A stretch of DNA of 64,000 nucleotides, taken from positions 4,280,001-4,344,000 of the forward strand of contig NZ_CP031555.1 of NCBI RefSeq assembly GCF_003403095.1. The letters are read 5' to 3'. Position 1 is the stretch's first letter; each line of letters opens with the position of its first letter. The notes below the pieces were generated by a model. That model made no database searches. It was not told the origin of the DNA and saw only the letters and a program-made list of their open reading frames with translations. Shown here in pieces: positions 27,673 to 39,643 of the stretch. Both the position numbers and the translations under genes were made by a program. The stretch comes from Thalassospira indica. Lineage in GTDB: Bacteria; Pseudomonadota; Alphaproteobacteria; Rhodospirillales; Thalassospiraceae.

Positions 27673-30291
27673 CTAGCGCGGTGCATCGCCGTCAGGACTG
27701 CCGCCCGCATCGGGAATTTCACGGCCAGGCGCATCGCGATCGCGCGAAATATCCTTGGCCACAGACGGCGGGGCAGCTTTTTGATCCGCGCCGCCATCGT
27801 CGGTGCCTGAGGACGCGTCTTCTGCTTTGTCTTCTGACGTTTTGGGTTCCTCAGGCTCGGTCTTCTCGATCTTTTTCGGAGCCCCCTTGCCAGCGTCGCG
27901 GATGGCATCGGTCAGCTTATCGATATCACGCAGGTTCAGGTCACGCTGCGGGAACGGAATTTCGATACCTTCATCCCGGAAGCGCTGCACAAGTTCAAAG
28001 CGGATCGAGCTTGCCACCGCAATCACATCGCCAATATCGCGCAGGAAATAGCGCAGTTCGAAATCAAGCGAGCTGGCCCCGAAATCCATGAACACCACCT
28101 GCGGTGCCGGATAGGTCAAAATCTCGCGGCGCTTGTCGGCCATTTCCAACAGGATCTCGCGAACCTTGTCGACATCCGATCCGTAAGACACACCAATCTT
28201 GATGATGCCGCGGCCTGAACGTTCCTTAAGCGTCCAGTTCAGAACCCGGTTGGAAATCAGTTCGGAGTTCGGGATGACAACCGAAGACCGGTCAAAGGTT
28301 TCGATCTCGGTCGCACGCACCCGGATGTCCTTTACAAAGCCCTGATCCGCGCCAACGACGATCCAGTCACCAACCTTGATCGGGCGTTCGACCAGAAGGA
28401 TCAGGCCGGAGACAAAGTTGTTCACGATGCTTTGCATGCCAAAACCGATACCGACCGAAATGGCACCGGCGATGATTGCAAGATTGGACAAATCAAGCCC
28501 GGCGGCCGAAACCGCAAGCAGTATGGCAAGACAAATCCCGGCATAACCAAAGATCGCCGAAACCGAATGTTGCAGCCCTTGATCAAGCTTGGTGTTGGGC
28601 AGCACCCGCGTGCTCAGCATGCGCTGGAAGAAGCGCATCACTGCCAGCACGATGACAAACATCAAGGCCGCCAGCATGATAGAGCGCAGCGAGAAATGAA
28701 TGCCGCCCACCTGAATGCCGATAAAGGCCTGTTGGACCGCCAGAATAAGATCAGCCCAGGCAATGTCGGTAAAGATCATCACCGCGACCGGCACGGCGAT
28801 GGAAAACATCACCACATCGATCAAAACCCGCAGCCAGAAATAAAGCGTGCCATGCACCGCATCGCTGACATTGCTGTCCTCGCTGCTTTCCGGGCGCACC
28901 AAGTAAGTATGCATCAAAGCCCGGCAATAACCGCGCAGCAGCCAGTAACAGGTCAAAAACGCCAGCGCCATCATCAGGTTTTCAAGGATGAAGCGCGCCA
29001 GTGCGACATAGCCCAGCAACATCAGCACCGGCATCATGATCGCAATGACCTTAAGGCCACGCCGCGACCGGCGTTCGATCTTTGACCAGATTTCGTGACG
29101 GTCGCGTTCGTCATGTTGCCAGAACACACCGAGTGAACAGACAAACAGCAGAACCGAAATCACCAGCACGTTCGAGATGCTTTGCACAAGCGCGATATCA
29201 AGCGACGTTCCAAGCGTCGTCGCGCCTTGCAACAGCACCATGTCAAAGGCAAAAATCACCGCCACTGCCAGAGAACAGAACCCGACAACCCGTGCGCCCC
29301 TTGGCGTTGTGCCGGAACGCCGCAAGGACGGCGCAAACGGTGAATGCACACTGCGCACCGCAGCCCCGACAAACAACAGGAACAAGGCAGCCGCAAAGCA
29401 TTGCAGAACAAAATCACCCATCGCACCGCTCAGAATTGCATCGCGGGATTCAAGTATTCCATAAGCGATCAACAGGGCGATGCCCGGCACCAAGGCGGTA
29501 AACAGGAACCGCGTTCCCGATATCAGTGATACGCGATCTTCGTCAGGCACACTGTTCCAGCGTGCTGGCATATAGCGCAGCACGACCACCTCGCCGCCAA
29601 TCAGAGCGGCGATCACAATGAAGGTCAGGAAAACCAGACCCGGGGCGACCTCGGACAGCTGATCGGCGACGTCCCCTTCGAGTTCAAGGTTGGAATAGCG
29701 TGCCTGCACCATGCTGGGCAGCTTTACGATTTCGCGCCAGGCTTCAAACCAGACAACCGGATCAAACGGCACATCCACCCGGCCCAGAACGCGCCGGGTA
29801 AAGCGTTCACGCGCCAGACCTGACAACTGATCAGACAGCTCGCTTGCGCGGAAATTGACCAGTTCAAGCTGTTTGATAACCCCGCTAACGCGTGCGATGT
29901 CTTGATCAATACGGTCGCGTTCGCGCGCGACCTGGGGAACTTCTTCTTCTCCCTCTGCGGGCGGCTCGCCAAGCTTGCCAAGGGCTGCCTCAAAGCGCTG
30001 CAGGCGATCATTGGCCCGCCCGCGCAGATCATTGATGGCAAGCTGGATGGTCTCGATACGTTCGCGGCCATCGGCAATTACGCGCCCGGTAATGTCCTCG
30101 CCGGAAATCGATTTCTCGATATCATCAAGCGAGGATTCCCAGGCTGCGATCTGGTTCTGGGCATTTTCCAGCTCGATTTTCTGAACAGCGTCCGGGCGCT
30201 GCCCGTTGGTCTGTGCTGCCAAACCAAAAGAAACCGTCATTGCAAACAGACAGATTGCAAGACTTGCGATTACCTGACGAACTGATGTCAT
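27673..30291 (-). CDS. Large MscS-family mechanosensitive channel with DUF3772 domain
   Basis: 872 residues. A signal peptide (about 1-26) is followed by a periplasmic DUF3772-type helical domain (about 30-200). About ten membrane helices lie between 210 and 620. The MscS core follows: a pore helix with IAGAISVGIGFGMQSIVNNF near 628-647 and a beta domain with ERPIKVGDWIVVG and IPNSELISNRVLNWTL. A C-terminal alpha/beta domain comes next, and the tail (about 800-872) is rich in Lys, Glu, Pro and Asp and probably disordered. It should open under membrane tension to release solutes in osmotic downshock. It converges with the PEP-mutase-family gene and is divergent from zntB. Confidence 0.9.
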   Translation of the reverse strand: MTSVRQVIASLAICLFAMTVSFGLAAQTNGQRPDAVQKIELENAQNQIAAWESSLDDIEKSISGEDITGRVIADGRERIETIQLAINDLRGRANDRLQRFEAALGKLGEPPAEGEEEVPQVARERDRIDQDIARVSGVIKQLELVNFRASELSDQLSGLARERFTRRVLGRVDVPFDPVVWFEAWREIVKLPSMVQARYSNLELEGDVADQLSEVAPGLVFLTFIVIAALIGGEVVVLRYMPARWNSVPDEDRVSLISGTRFLFTALVPGIALLIAYGILESRDAILSGAMGDFVLQCFAAALFLLFVGAAVRSVHSPFAPSLRRSGTTPRGARVVGFCSLAVAVIFAFDMVLLQGATTLGTSLDIALVQSISNVLVISVLLFVCSLGVFWQHDERDRHEIWSKIERRSRRGLKVIAIMMPVLMLLGYVALARFILENLMMALAFLTCYWLLRGYCRALMHTYLVRPESSEDSNVSDAVHGTLYFWLRVLIDVVMFSIAVPVAVMIFTDIAWADLILAVQQAFIGIQVGGIHFSLRSIMLAALMFVIVLAVMRFFQRMLSTRVLPNTKLDQGLQHSVSAIFGYAGICLAILLAVSAAGLDLSNLAIIAGAISVGIGFGMQSIVNNFVSGLILLVERPIKVGDWIVVGADQGFVKDIRVRATEIETFDRSSVVIPNSELISNRVLNWTLKERSGRGIIKIGVSYGSDVDKVREILLEMADKRREILTYPAPQVVFMDFGASSLDFELRYFLRDIGDVIAVASSIRFELVQRFRDEGIEIPFPQRDLNLRDIDKLTDAIRDAGKGAPKKIEKTEPEEPKTSEDKAEDASSGTDDGGADQKAAPPSVAKDISRDRDAPGREIPDAGGSPDGDAPR

Positions 30292-30415
30292 GCCTGATGA
30301 TCCATATTGATGCCCGAAGCGCTGCCCGGCTTCCGTTTCTTGAGTGTTTTTCGCGTTTTGTAAACAGGTTGGCCTGATACTTGGTCACAGAACCGAACCC
30401 TACACTGAGAACAGT

Positions 30416-30441
30416 AACGAATCATCTAACGTTTCGTTCCG
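30416..30441. repeat. Inverted repeat in the mscS-zntB divergent spacer
   Basis: AACGAA (near 30417-30422) is followed about a dozen bases later by TTCGTT (near 30434-30439), in the 219-base divergent promoter region. A possible operator; no T run. Confidence 0.35.
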
Positions 30442-30510
30442 TTGTCATTGTGACGTGATGATAACCCCGTCCCTGACCTGCATGAACGCAGTCAGCCAAG
30501 GAGCCCTGCG

Positions 30511-31500
30511 ATGAGCAAAAATGCGCTGATCAATGCCTTTGAAATTTCCCCGGATGGCACCGCACAACCGGTTGGATGGGACGCCCTGCAATCGGGCCTG
30601 CCACCGATTGCAGAGGGAAATTATCTTTGGGTACATCTGGACTGGATGGGCGACGGGGTGCGCGACTGGCTGATCACGGTTGCCGGAATTGATGCGACCA
30701 TCACCGATACGCTTTCGACCCGCGGCACGCGTCCGGCGGTGTTTTTCTATGATCCGGGCTATTCGCTTAATCTGCGCGGAGTGAACCTGAACGCGGAAAA
30801 TGATCCGGCCGATATGATCTCGGTGCGTTTCTGGGTCACAAACAATATGGTGATCACGCTGCGCAACCAGCCGCTCAAGGCGTTTGATGACATGCGGGCC
30901 GCCATTGCCGGCCACAAGGCGCCCAACAGCGTTGATGATTTCGTCCTGACTGTGGCCGAACGGCTTGCCTTTCGGGTGGAGAATGTCGTGCGCGGCATGG
31001 AAGAAGATGTCGAGGCGATCGAGGACGATCAGGAAACCGTGGCCGAGGGCAAAACCCTTGCGCTGCGCAAACGCGGATCGGACATCCGTCATCGGCTGTC
31101 GCGCCTGCGCCGGCATCTGGGACCGCAACGCGATGCACTGGCCCATTATGTCGAACAAAAACCGGTCTGGTCTGACAAGCGGTTCAAACGCCGCGCCCGC
31201 GCACTGACCGATAAAACCGTCCGTCTGGTCGAGGAATTTGATTCCCTGCGCGAACGCATTCAGATCGTGAATGAAAACCTGATGGCGCTCGAAAGCGAAC
31301 AGATGAACCGCACGATGTACTGGCTTACCGTGATTGCCGGTCTGTTTCTGCCGATCAGTTTCGTCACCGGCCTTCTTGGGATCAATGTCGGCGGCGTTCC
31401 GGCAACTGACAGCCCGTATGGGTTCCTTGGGGTGTCGATCATTCTGGCAGTGATTACCGCGTTTGAAATCTGGCTGTTTAAAAAGATGCGCCTGATCTGA
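30511..31500 (+). CDS. zntB: CorA-family zinc transporter ZntB
   Basis: 329 residues. A large N-terminal cytoplasmic domain (about 1-265) with a long helix is followed by two C-terminal membrane helices (about 270-292 and 303-322). The signature after the first helix is GIN (G290-I291-N292 in LLGINVGG), which is typical of ZntB in place of the GMN of CorA, and the loop sequence GGVP agrees. It forms a homopentamer that moves Zn(II) across the inner membrane. A GGAG stands 8 bases before the ATG. It is monocistronic and divergent from the MscS-type gene. Confidence 0.88.
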   Translation: MSKNALINAFEISPDGTAQPVGWDALQSGLPPIAEGNYLWVHLDWMGDGVRDWLITVAGIDATITDTLSTRGTRPAVFFYDPGYSLNLRGVNLNAENDPADMISVRFWVTNNMVITLRNQPLKAFDDMRAAIAGHKAPNSVDDFVLTVAERLAFRVENVVRGMEEDVEAIEDDQETVAEGKTLALRKRGSDIRHRLSRLRRHLGPQRDALAHYVEQKPVWSDKRFKRRARALTDKTVRLVEEFDSLRERIQIVNENLMALESEQMNRTMYWLTVIAGLFLPISFVTGLLGINVGGVPATDSPYGFLGVSIILAVITAFEIWLFKKMRLI

Positions 31501-31597
31501 TGGCAGCAATGCAAACCGTCTTGTTGCAATGCGATGCAACTTGGAGCTATGACAATCTCACAGTCCTAATTCTTTTCACTGCATTCGAGATTTGTTG

Positions 31598-32725
31598 ATG
31601 ACCGACGGCCCGCTTTCCCGTTATCGCGCGAAAATCACCGCTGGTGAGCTGTCCCACGATCCGATGCAGGAACTCTGTGCGGAAAAACTGCAAAGCCTGA
31701 AAAACGCGCTGATCAACTATGAGCCGTCGACCGGCACAGGTGGCTGGCGCGAACGGTTTGGCCTCACCCGTCGGCGCGATGAACCGACCCCGCCATCAGG
31801 ACTTTACATTTATGGCCAGGTTGGTCGTGGCAAATCCATGTTGATGGATCTGTTCTATGAAACCATCGACATTGAAAAAAAGCGTCGCGTTCATTTCCAT
31901 GACTTCATGCAGGATGTGCATGAACGCATGCACCGCTATCGCCAGACCAAGAAAAAGGACGATGCCGATCCGATCCCGCCGATTGCCAAGGACCTTGCAA
32001 ACGATGCCTGGTTGCTGTGCTTTGACGAGATGCAGGTAACCGACATCACCGATGCCATGATCCTCGGCCGCCTGTTTGAACAGTTGTTTGGCCATGGGGT
32101 CGTGATTGTCACGACATCCAACCGGGTACCTGATGACCTGTATAAGGATGGTCTGCAACGCCAGAACTTCCTGCCCTTCATCGATATGATCAAGCAAAAG
32201 CTTGATGTGCTGGAACTGGCTAGCCCGACCGATTACCGCATGCGCAATCTGACGGCCGCCGAGGTATTCCTGTATCCGATAACCCGCGAACAGGCATCCA
32301 AGCGGATTGACGAGATGTTTGCCACCCTGACCGAAGGCGCACGCGTCGCGCCCGACAGCCTGACCGTCAAGGGACGCAAGATCGAAATCAGTGCTGCCGG
32401 TGCCGGGGTTGCCAAGTTCAGCTTTGAAGAACTGTGCACCCGTCCGTTGGGACCGGGGGATTACATCGCACTGGCGACGCATTTCCACACCATCGTCATC
32501 GACTTCATCCCGAAACTGCCGGACTCGCGTCGCGATTGGGCCAAACGGTTCGGTACGCTTGTTGATGCGATGTACGAACACAAAACCAAGCTGATCTGTG
32601 CGATTGAGTGTGACCCGACCGAGATCTACAGCGACGGTGATTACTCATTCGAATTCCAGCGCACGGTCTCGCGCATGACCGAAATGCGCAGTCAGGAATA
32701 TCTCGATATGGCGCACCTGACCTGA
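31598..32725 (+). CDS. zapE: Cell division ATPase ZapE (AFG1 family)
   Basis: 375 residues, taking the ATG at 31598 over two in-frame TTG codons just before it. A AAA+-like ATPase of the AFG1/ZapE family. Walker A is GQVGRGKS (G73-S80). A Walker B-like stretch LLCFDEMQVTD lies at about 142-152, and the arginine-bearing TTSNRVPDDLY near 172. ZapE associates with the Z ring and destabilises FtsZ polymers in E. coli. In alphaproteobacteria this gene often precedes mdh, as here. An inverted repeat (GTTGCA at 31523-31528, TGCAAC at 31535-31540) lies upstream. Confidence 0.93.
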   Translation: MTDGPLSRYRAKITAGELSHDPMQELCAEKLQSLKNALINYEPSTGTGGWRERFGLTRRRDEPTPPSGLYIYGQVGRGKSMLMDLFYETIDIEKKRRVHFHDFMQDVHERMHRYRQTKKKDDADPIPPIAKDLANDAWLLCFDEMQVTDITDAMILGRLFEQLFGHGVVIVTTSNRVPDDLYKDGLQRQNFLPFIDMIKQKLDVLELASPTDYRMRNLTAAEVFLYPITREQASKRIDEMFATLTEGARVAPDSLTVKGRKIEISAAGAGVAKFSFEELCTRPLGPGDYIALATHFHTIVIDFIPKLPDSRRDWAKRFGTLVDAMYEHKTKLICAIECDPTEIYSDGDYSFEFQRTVSRMTEMRSQEYLDMAHLT

Positions 32726-34307
<1,582 letters not shown>

Positions 34308-34316
34308 GAACGCGAA

Positions 34317-34345
34317 ACGGGCTGGTCAGTGACCGGCCCGTTTTT
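34317..34345 (+). terminator. Terminator after mdh
   Basis: ACGGGCTGGTC (34317-34327) pairs with GACCGGCCCGT (34331-34341), 11 bp with one G-T, then TTTTTC. Confidence 0.9.
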
Positions 34346-34477
34346 CAATCATTGTTGTTATTCAAACTTCAATGATCGCGGCCTCTTAACAAAGTCCCTC
34401 CCGCTCGTTACAGGGACATTGAAATCCAGATTTCTGACCCACCGGAAATCGTACGGAAGGCAAGAAAGCGACCGAAC

Positions 34478-35677
34478 ATGAATATTCATGAGTACCAGGC
34501 GAAAGAAATTCTTCGCAAATACGGTGTAACTGTGCCGAACGGCAAGGTTGCATATACCGCTCAGGAAGCCATCGAAGCTGCCCAGTCCCAGGCTGGCCCG
34601 GTTTACGTGGTAAAATCCCAGATCCATGCAGGTGGCCGCGGTAAAGGCACCTTCAAGGAAGCCAAGGCAGGTGACAAAGGCGGCGTTCGCGTCGTCAAGA
34701 GCCCGGAAGAAGTCGGCACCAATGCCGAACAGATGCTCGGCTCCACGCTGGTTACCCACCAGACCGGCCCGGATGGCAAAGAAGTCAAACGCGTTTACAT
34801 CGAAGAAGGCTGCGATATCGCACGCGAACTGTATCTTTCGGTTCTCGTCGACCGCGCTTGCTCGCGCGTGATCTTCATGGCGTCGACCGAAGGCGGCATG
34901 GACATTGAAGAAGTTGCAGAAGCAACCCCGGAAAAGATCGTCACTGTCGAGATCGATCCGGCGGCTGGTTTCTCTGGCTTCCACGGTCGCAAACTGGCGT
35001 TTGCACTCGGCCTCGAAGGCAAGCAGGTTTCCAAAGCCGTCAAATTCATGACCGCAATGTACCAATGCTTCCTCGACACCGATGCTGCCATGGTTGAAAT
35101 CAACCCGCTGGTTGTTACCGGCGACGGCGACATCATTGCGCTTGATTGCAAAATGAACTTCGACGACAACGCGCTGTTCCGTCATCCGGACATCGAAGAA
35201 CTGCGTGACGAAGACGAAGAAAACCCGGCCGAACTCGAAGCTGCAAAACACAGCCTCAACTACATCAAGCTCGATGGCACCATCGGCTGCATGGTCAACG
35301 GCGCTGGCCTTGCCATGGCAACCATGGACATCATCAAGCTGTATGGTGGCGCACCGGCTAACTTCCTTGACGTTGGTGGCGGCGCAACCAAAGAACGCGT
35401 GACCACCGCCTTCAAGCTGATCCTGTCGGATCCGAATGTCGAAGGCATCCTGGTCAACATCTTTGGTGGCATCATGCGTTGTGACGTGATCGCAGACGGC
35501 GTTGTGGCAGCAGCCCGCGAAGTCAGCCTGAACGTCCCGCTGGTCGTTCGCCTTGAAGGTACCAATGTCGAACTTGGCAAGAAGATCCTCGAAGAATCGG
35601 GTCTGCCGATTGTTTCGGCTGACAACCTTGCCGATGCCGCCGAGAAGGTGGTCAAAGCTGTGAAGGAGGCCGCGTAA
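34478..35677 (+). CDS. sucC: Succinyl-CoA synthetase beta subunit (ADP-forming)
   Basis: 399 residues. An ATP-grasp domain (about 1-240, starting [17 protein letters not shown], with [14 protein letters not shown] near 46-59) is followed by a C-terminal ligase domain with [15 protein letters not shown] and [10 protein letters not shown]. With SucD it makes ATP from succinyl-CoA in the TCA cycle. The sucD start is 2 bases after its stop, and the sucD ribosome-binding site AGGAGG lies within the end of sucC. A 132-base spacer separates it from the mdh terminator. Confidence 0.97.
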   Translation: MNIHEYQAKEILRKYGVTVPNGKVAYTAQEAIEAAQSQAGPVYVVKSQIHAGGRGKGTFKEAKAGDKGGVRVVKSPEEVGTNAEQMLGSTLVTHQTGPDGKEVKRVYIEEGCDIARELYLSVLVDRACSRVIFMASTEGGMDIEEVAEATPEKIVTVEIDPAAGFSGFHGRKLAFALGLEGKQVSKAVKFMTAMYQCFLDTDAAMVEINPLVVTGDGDIIALDCKMNFDDNALFRHPDIEELRDEDEENPAELEAAKHSLNYIKLDGTIGCMVNGAGLAMATMDIIKLYGGAPANFLDVGGGATKERVTTAFKLILSDPNVEGILVNIFGGIMRCDVIADGVVAAAREVSLNVPLVVRLEGTNVELGKKILEESGLPIVSADNLADAAEKVVKAVKEAA

Positions 35678-35679
35678 CT

Positions 35680-36555
35680 ATGGCTGTTCTCGTCGATAAA
35701 AACACCAAAGTTATCTGCCAGGGTTTCACTGGTTCGCAGGGTACTTTCCACAGCGAACAGGCACTGGCATACGGCACCAAAATGGTTGGCGGTGTTACCC
35801 CGGGTAAAGGCGGCACCAAGCACCTTGACCTGCCGGTTTTCAACACTGTTGAAGAAGCGGTACATGTCACCGGTGCAAATGCCTCGGTTATCTATGTTCC
35901 GCCGCCCTTCGCAGCAGACGCAATCCTTGAAGCCATCGACGCCAAAGTCGAACTGGCTGTTTGCATCACCGAAGGTATTCCGGTTGCTGACATGGTCCGC
36001 GTCAAGCGCGCGCTCGACGGTTCGTCGACCCGCCTGATCGGCCCGAACTGCCCGGGTATCATTACCCCGGACGAATGCAAGATCGGCATCATGCCGGGTC
36101 ACATTCACCGCCGCGGTAAAATCGGTATCGTTTCGCGTTCCGGTACGCTCACCTACGAAGCAGTTGCACAGACCACGGCCGCTGGCCTTGGTCAGTCGAC
36201 CTGTATCGGTATCGGTGGTGACCCGGTCAACGGCACCAACTTCATCGACTGCCTCGACCTGTTCCTGAAGGATCCGGAAACCGAAGGCATCATCATGATC
36301 GGTGAAATCGGCGGCTCGGCCGAGGAAGAAGCATGTGAATTCCTGCAGGCTTCCAAAGTCAAGAAACCGGTTGCCGGCTTCATCGCCGGTGTTACCGCAC
36401 CTCCGGGTAAACGCATGGGCCATGCCGGTGCGATCATTTCCGGTGGCAAAGGTACGGCCGATGCGAAAATGGAAGCCATGCGTAGTGCAGGCGTTCTTGT
36501 TGCCGATTCCCCGGCAAGCCTCGGCTCGACCATGCTGAAGGCTTTGAAGGGCTAA
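35680..36555 (+). CDS. sucD: Succinyl-CoA synthetase alpha subunit
   Basis: 291 residues. The CoA-binding Rossmann domain begins [20 protein letters not shown]. The phospho-histidine is H248 in [15 protein letters not shown], and [10 protein letters not shown] lies near 209. It is tightly coupled to sucC and followed 70 bases later by sucA, with a hairpin in the spacer. Ordinary. Confidence 0.97.
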   Translation: MAVLVDKNTKVICQGFTGSQGTFHSEQALAYGTKMVGGVTPGKGGTKHLDLPVFNTVEEAVHVTGANASVIYVPPPFAADAILEAIDAKVELAVCITEGIPVADMVRVKRALDGSSTRLIGPNCPGIITPDECKIGIMPGHIHRRGKIGIVSRSGTLTYEAVAQTTAAGLGQSTCIGIGGDPVNGTNFIDCLDLFLKDPETEGIIMIGEIGGSAEEEACEFLQASKVKKPVAGFIAGVTAPPGKRMGHAGAIISGGKGTADAKMEAMRSAGVLVADSPASLGSTMLKALKG

Positions 36556-36584
36556 TCTGGGTAGTCAGAGGAAAGGCAAGGGGG

Positions 36585-36611
36585 GGCGTGGTCCTTCTTG
36601 GGGACCATGCC
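36585..36611 (+). promoter_or_regulatory. Stem-loop in the sucD-sucA spacer
   Basis: GGCGTGGTCC (36585-36594) pairs with GGACCATGCC (36602-36611), 10 bp with one G-T, loop of 7. An alternative pairing of AAGGCA (36573-36578) with TGCCTT (36608-36613) would exclude part of it. It ends 14 bases before the sucA start and no T run follows, so a translational or RNA-stability role is more likely than termination. Confidence 0.5.
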
Positions 36612-36625
36612 TTCCAAGACCACAA

Positions 36626-39538
36626 ATGAAACCTCAAGATCTCGACACGATTCTGAACGAGTCGAACGCAACCTACATCGCTGAACTTTATGCCCGGTAT
36701 CTGGAAAGCCCGTCTGCGGTTGACCAGAGCTGGGCTGAGTTTTTTGACGGGTTGCAGGACGACGCCTCCGAAATCCTCGCAGAAATGCGCGGGCCGAGCT
36801 GGCAGCCACGGGAAACCAAGGTTGTTGGCGGCATGGAGGGATACGACGTCTCACAGGGGCATGCCGAACGCCCGGCCCAGGTGGGCTATGCACCGGCACC
36901 TCATGCAGCACCCACGGCTGGTCAGGTAAATTCCGATGCCATCCGCGCTGCCGCCAATGATTCCATTCGCGCTCTGATGCTGATCCGCTCCTTCCGGGTA
37001 CGCGGCCATCTTGAAGCGAACCTGGATCCGCTGGGCCTTGCACCGCGTGAACCGCACCCGGAACTTGATCCGAAGACCTATGGCTTTACCGAAGCCGACA
37101 TGGATCGTCCGATCTTCATCGCCAATGTTCTTGGCCTTGAAACCGCGACCATCCGTCAGATCGTCTCGCTGGCACGCAAAACCTATTGCGGGTCGATCGG
37201 TATCGAATTCATGCATATCCAGGAACCTGAACAGAAATCCTGGATTCAGCAGCGTATCGAAAGCATCGGCAACCAGACGCAGTTCACCACCCGTGGCAAG
37301 GAAGCCATCCTTGAGCGCCTGATCGAAGCCGAAGGTTTCGAAAACTATCTTCACACCAAATATGTCGGCACCAAACGTTTCGGTATTGATGGTGGCGAAG
37401 CCCTGATGCCGGCACTCGAACAGATCCTCAAACGCGGCAGCCAGCTTGGCATCCGCGAGGTTGTGTTCGGCATGCCGCACCGTGGTCGTCTCAACGTTCT
37501 TGCCAACGTCATGAGCAAGCCCTTCCAGGCGATCTTCTCGGAATTCATGGGCAACCCGTCCAAGCCGGACGACGTGATGGGCTCGGGTGACGTTAAATAT
37601 CACCTTGGTACCTCGGCTGACCGCGAATTTGACGGCAATGTTGTTCACTTGTCGCTGACGGCGAACCCGTCGCACCTTGAAGCGGTGAACACGGTTGTTC
37701 TTGGTAAGGTCCGCGCCAAGCAGGCCCAGCGCAAAGACACCAATCGCGAGCAGGTTATGGGTATCCTCCTGCACGGTGATGCGGCCTTTGCCGGTCAGGG
37801 TCTTGTGGCGGAAACCTTCGATCTGTCGCACCTCAAAGGCTACCGTACCGGTGGTACGATCCACTTTGTGGTCAACAACCAGATCGGTTTCACGACCAAA
37901 CCGACCGATTCCCGTTCTTCGCCTTATTGCTCGGACATTGCCAAAGTCGTTCAGGCTCCGATCCTGCACGTCAATGGCGACGATCCCGAAGCTGTGGTTC
38001 ATGCGGCCCGCATCGCGACCGAATTCCGTCAGGAATTCAAGCAGGACGTCGTTATTGACATGTTCTGCTATCGCCGCTTTGGCCACAACGAAAGCGACGA
38101 GCCGGCATTCACCCAGCCAAAGATGTATGACGTGATCGGCAAACACCCGACCACCAAGGACATCTATGCCCAGCAGCTGGTCAAGGAAGGTCTTCTGAGC
38201 GAAGAACGCATCAAGGAACTGGACAAGTCGTTCCAGGATTACCTTGATGAAGAGTTCAAGGCATCGGAAAACTACCGTCCGAACAAAGCTGACTGGCTTG
38301 AAGGCAAATGGTCGGGTCTTGCGTCCTCACATGGTGACGATGCTGACTGGATCGGTAAAACCGGCGTTGAAAACGACCTGCTGCAGGAAGTCGGCCGCGC
38401 ACTTTCGACCCCGCCGAGTGACTTTGACATCAACCGCAAAATCCTTCGTCAGTTGAAGGCCAAAGCGAAGATGTTCGAAACCGGCGAAGGTATTGATTGG
38501 GCAACCGCCGAGGCCCTGGCATTCGGAACCCTGATGTGCGAAGGCACGCCGGTTCGTCTGTCGGGTCAGGATTGCCAGCGTGGTACGTTCTCGCAGCGTC
38601 ATGCCAAACTGATCGATCAGACCACCGAAGCAAAATACACTCCGCTCAACAACATCCGTACCGGTCAGGCCGAGCTTGAAGTTCTCAACTCGCCTCTGTC
38701 CGAAGCAGGTGTTCTTGGCTTTGAATACGGCATCACCCTTGCAGAACCGCATTCGCTGGTTCTCTGGGAAGCCCAGTTCGGTGATTTTGCCAACGGTGCA
38801 CAGGTCATCATTGACCAGTTCATCAGCTCGGGCGAAGCCAAATGGCTGCGTATGTCGGGTCTGGTAATGCTGCTGCCGCATGGTTACGAAGGCCAGGGCC
38901 CGGAACACAGTTCCGCACGTCTGGAACGTTACCTGCAGCTTTGTGGTGAAAACAACATGCAGGTGGCGAACTGCACGACGCCGGCGAACTATTATCACAT
39001 CCTGCGCCGTCAGATTCGTCGCTCGTTCCGTAAGCCGCTGATCCTGATGACGCCGAAATCGCTTCTGCGTCACAAACAGTGCGTGTCGAACCTGTCCGAC
39101 TTTGCGACGGGCACGACATTCCTGCCTGTGATCAGCGAAACCGCTAAGCTGGTTGACGACAAGAAGGTCAAACGCGTCGTTCTGTCGTCGGGCAAGGTCT
39201 ATTACGATCTGCTTGCCGAACGCGAAAACCGTGGCATCGAAGATGTTGCGCTTGTGCGTGTCGAACAGCTTTATCCGTGGCCGGAAAAAGAACTGGCAAC
39301 GGAACTGGCCAAATACCCGAATGCTGATGTCGTCTGGTGTCAGGAAGAATCGGAAAACATGGGTTCCTGGTTCTTCGTTGATCGCCGGATCGAGGCAACG
39401 CTTGCCAGCATCAAGCACAAGGCAGGTCGTCCTGTTTATGTTGGTCGCGCAGCATCTGCTTCGCCGGCAACGGGCCTTCTGAAAGCCCACCTGCGCGAGC
39501 AGGCTGAGCTGGTCGACGCGGCACTTAGCGTAAAATAA
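36626..39538 (+). CDS. sucA: 2-oxoglutarate dehydrogenase E1 component
   Basis: 970 residues. The thiamine-diphosphate enzyme that decarboxylates 2-oxoglutarate and passes the succinyl group to SucB. The N-terminal segment has LYARYLESPSAVDQSWAEFF, which helps bind E2. The RSFRVRGHLEANLDPLG stretch follows near 112-128, then ThDP-site motifs HRGRLNVLANV near 289, GDAAFAGQGLVAETF near 384 and HFVVNNQIGFTT near 414. The transketolase-like C-terminal half has LMLPHG-type sequence (MLLPHGYEGQGPEHSSARLE near 750). There is no strong ribosome-binding site just before the ATG. Confidence 0.97.
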   Translation: MKPQDLDTILNESNATYIAELYARYLESPSAVDQSWAEFFDGLQDDASEILAEMRGPSWQPRETKVVGGMEGYDVSQGHAERPAQVGYAPAPHAAPTAGQVNSDAIRAAANDSIRALMLIRSFRVRGHLEANLDPLGLAPREPHPELDPKTYGFTEADMDRPIFIANVLGLETATIRQIVSLARKTYCGSIGIEFMHIQEPEQKSWIQQRIESIGNQTQFTTRGKEAILERLIEAEGFENYLHTKYVGTKRFGIDGGEALMPALEQILKRGSQLGIREVVFGMPHRGRLNVLANVMSKPFQAIFSEFMGNPSKPDDVMGSGDVKYHLGTSADREFDGNVVHLSLTANPSHLEAVNTVVLGKVRAKQAQRKDTNREQVMGILLHGDAAFAGQGLVAETFDLSHLKGYRTGGTIHFVVNNQIGFTTKPTDSRSSPYCSDIAKVVQAPILHVNGDDPEAVVHAARIATEFRQEFKQDVVIDMFCYRRFGHNESDEPAFTQPKMYDVIGKHPTTKDIYAQQLVKEGLLSEERIKELDKSFQDYLDEEFKASENYRPNKADWLEGKWSGLASSHGDDADWIGKTGVENDLLQEVGRALSTPPSDFDINRKILRQLKAKAKMFETGEGIDWATAEALAFGTLMCEGTPVRLSGQDCQRGTFSQRHAKLIDQTTEAKYTPLNNIRTGQAELEVLNSPLSEAGVLGFEYGITLAEPHSLVLWEAQFGDFANGAQVIIDQFISSGEAKWLRMSGLVMLLPHGYEGQGPEHSSARLERYLQLCGENNMQVANCTTPANYYHILRRQIRRSFRKPLILMTPKSLLRHKQCVSNLSDFATGTTFLPVISETAKLVDDKKVKRVVLSSGKVYYDLLAERENRGIEDVALVRVEQLYPWPEKELATELAKYPNADVVWCQEESENMGSWFFVDRRIEATLASIKHKAGRPVYVGRAASASPATGLLKAHLREQAELVDAALSVK

Positions 39539-39643
39539 CTTTACCGGACGGGCGAGAAATCGCCCGTCCGCCACGTTCATTTAGATTTCATTCGTATGCT
39601 GGCAGACCCACACTGCCTGATTGAAAAAACGGTCGAGGAAAAA

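Noticed and set aside
36851..39580. Two minus-strand open frames of over 400 codons each
   Set aside because: Both are antisense to sucA, which is intact.
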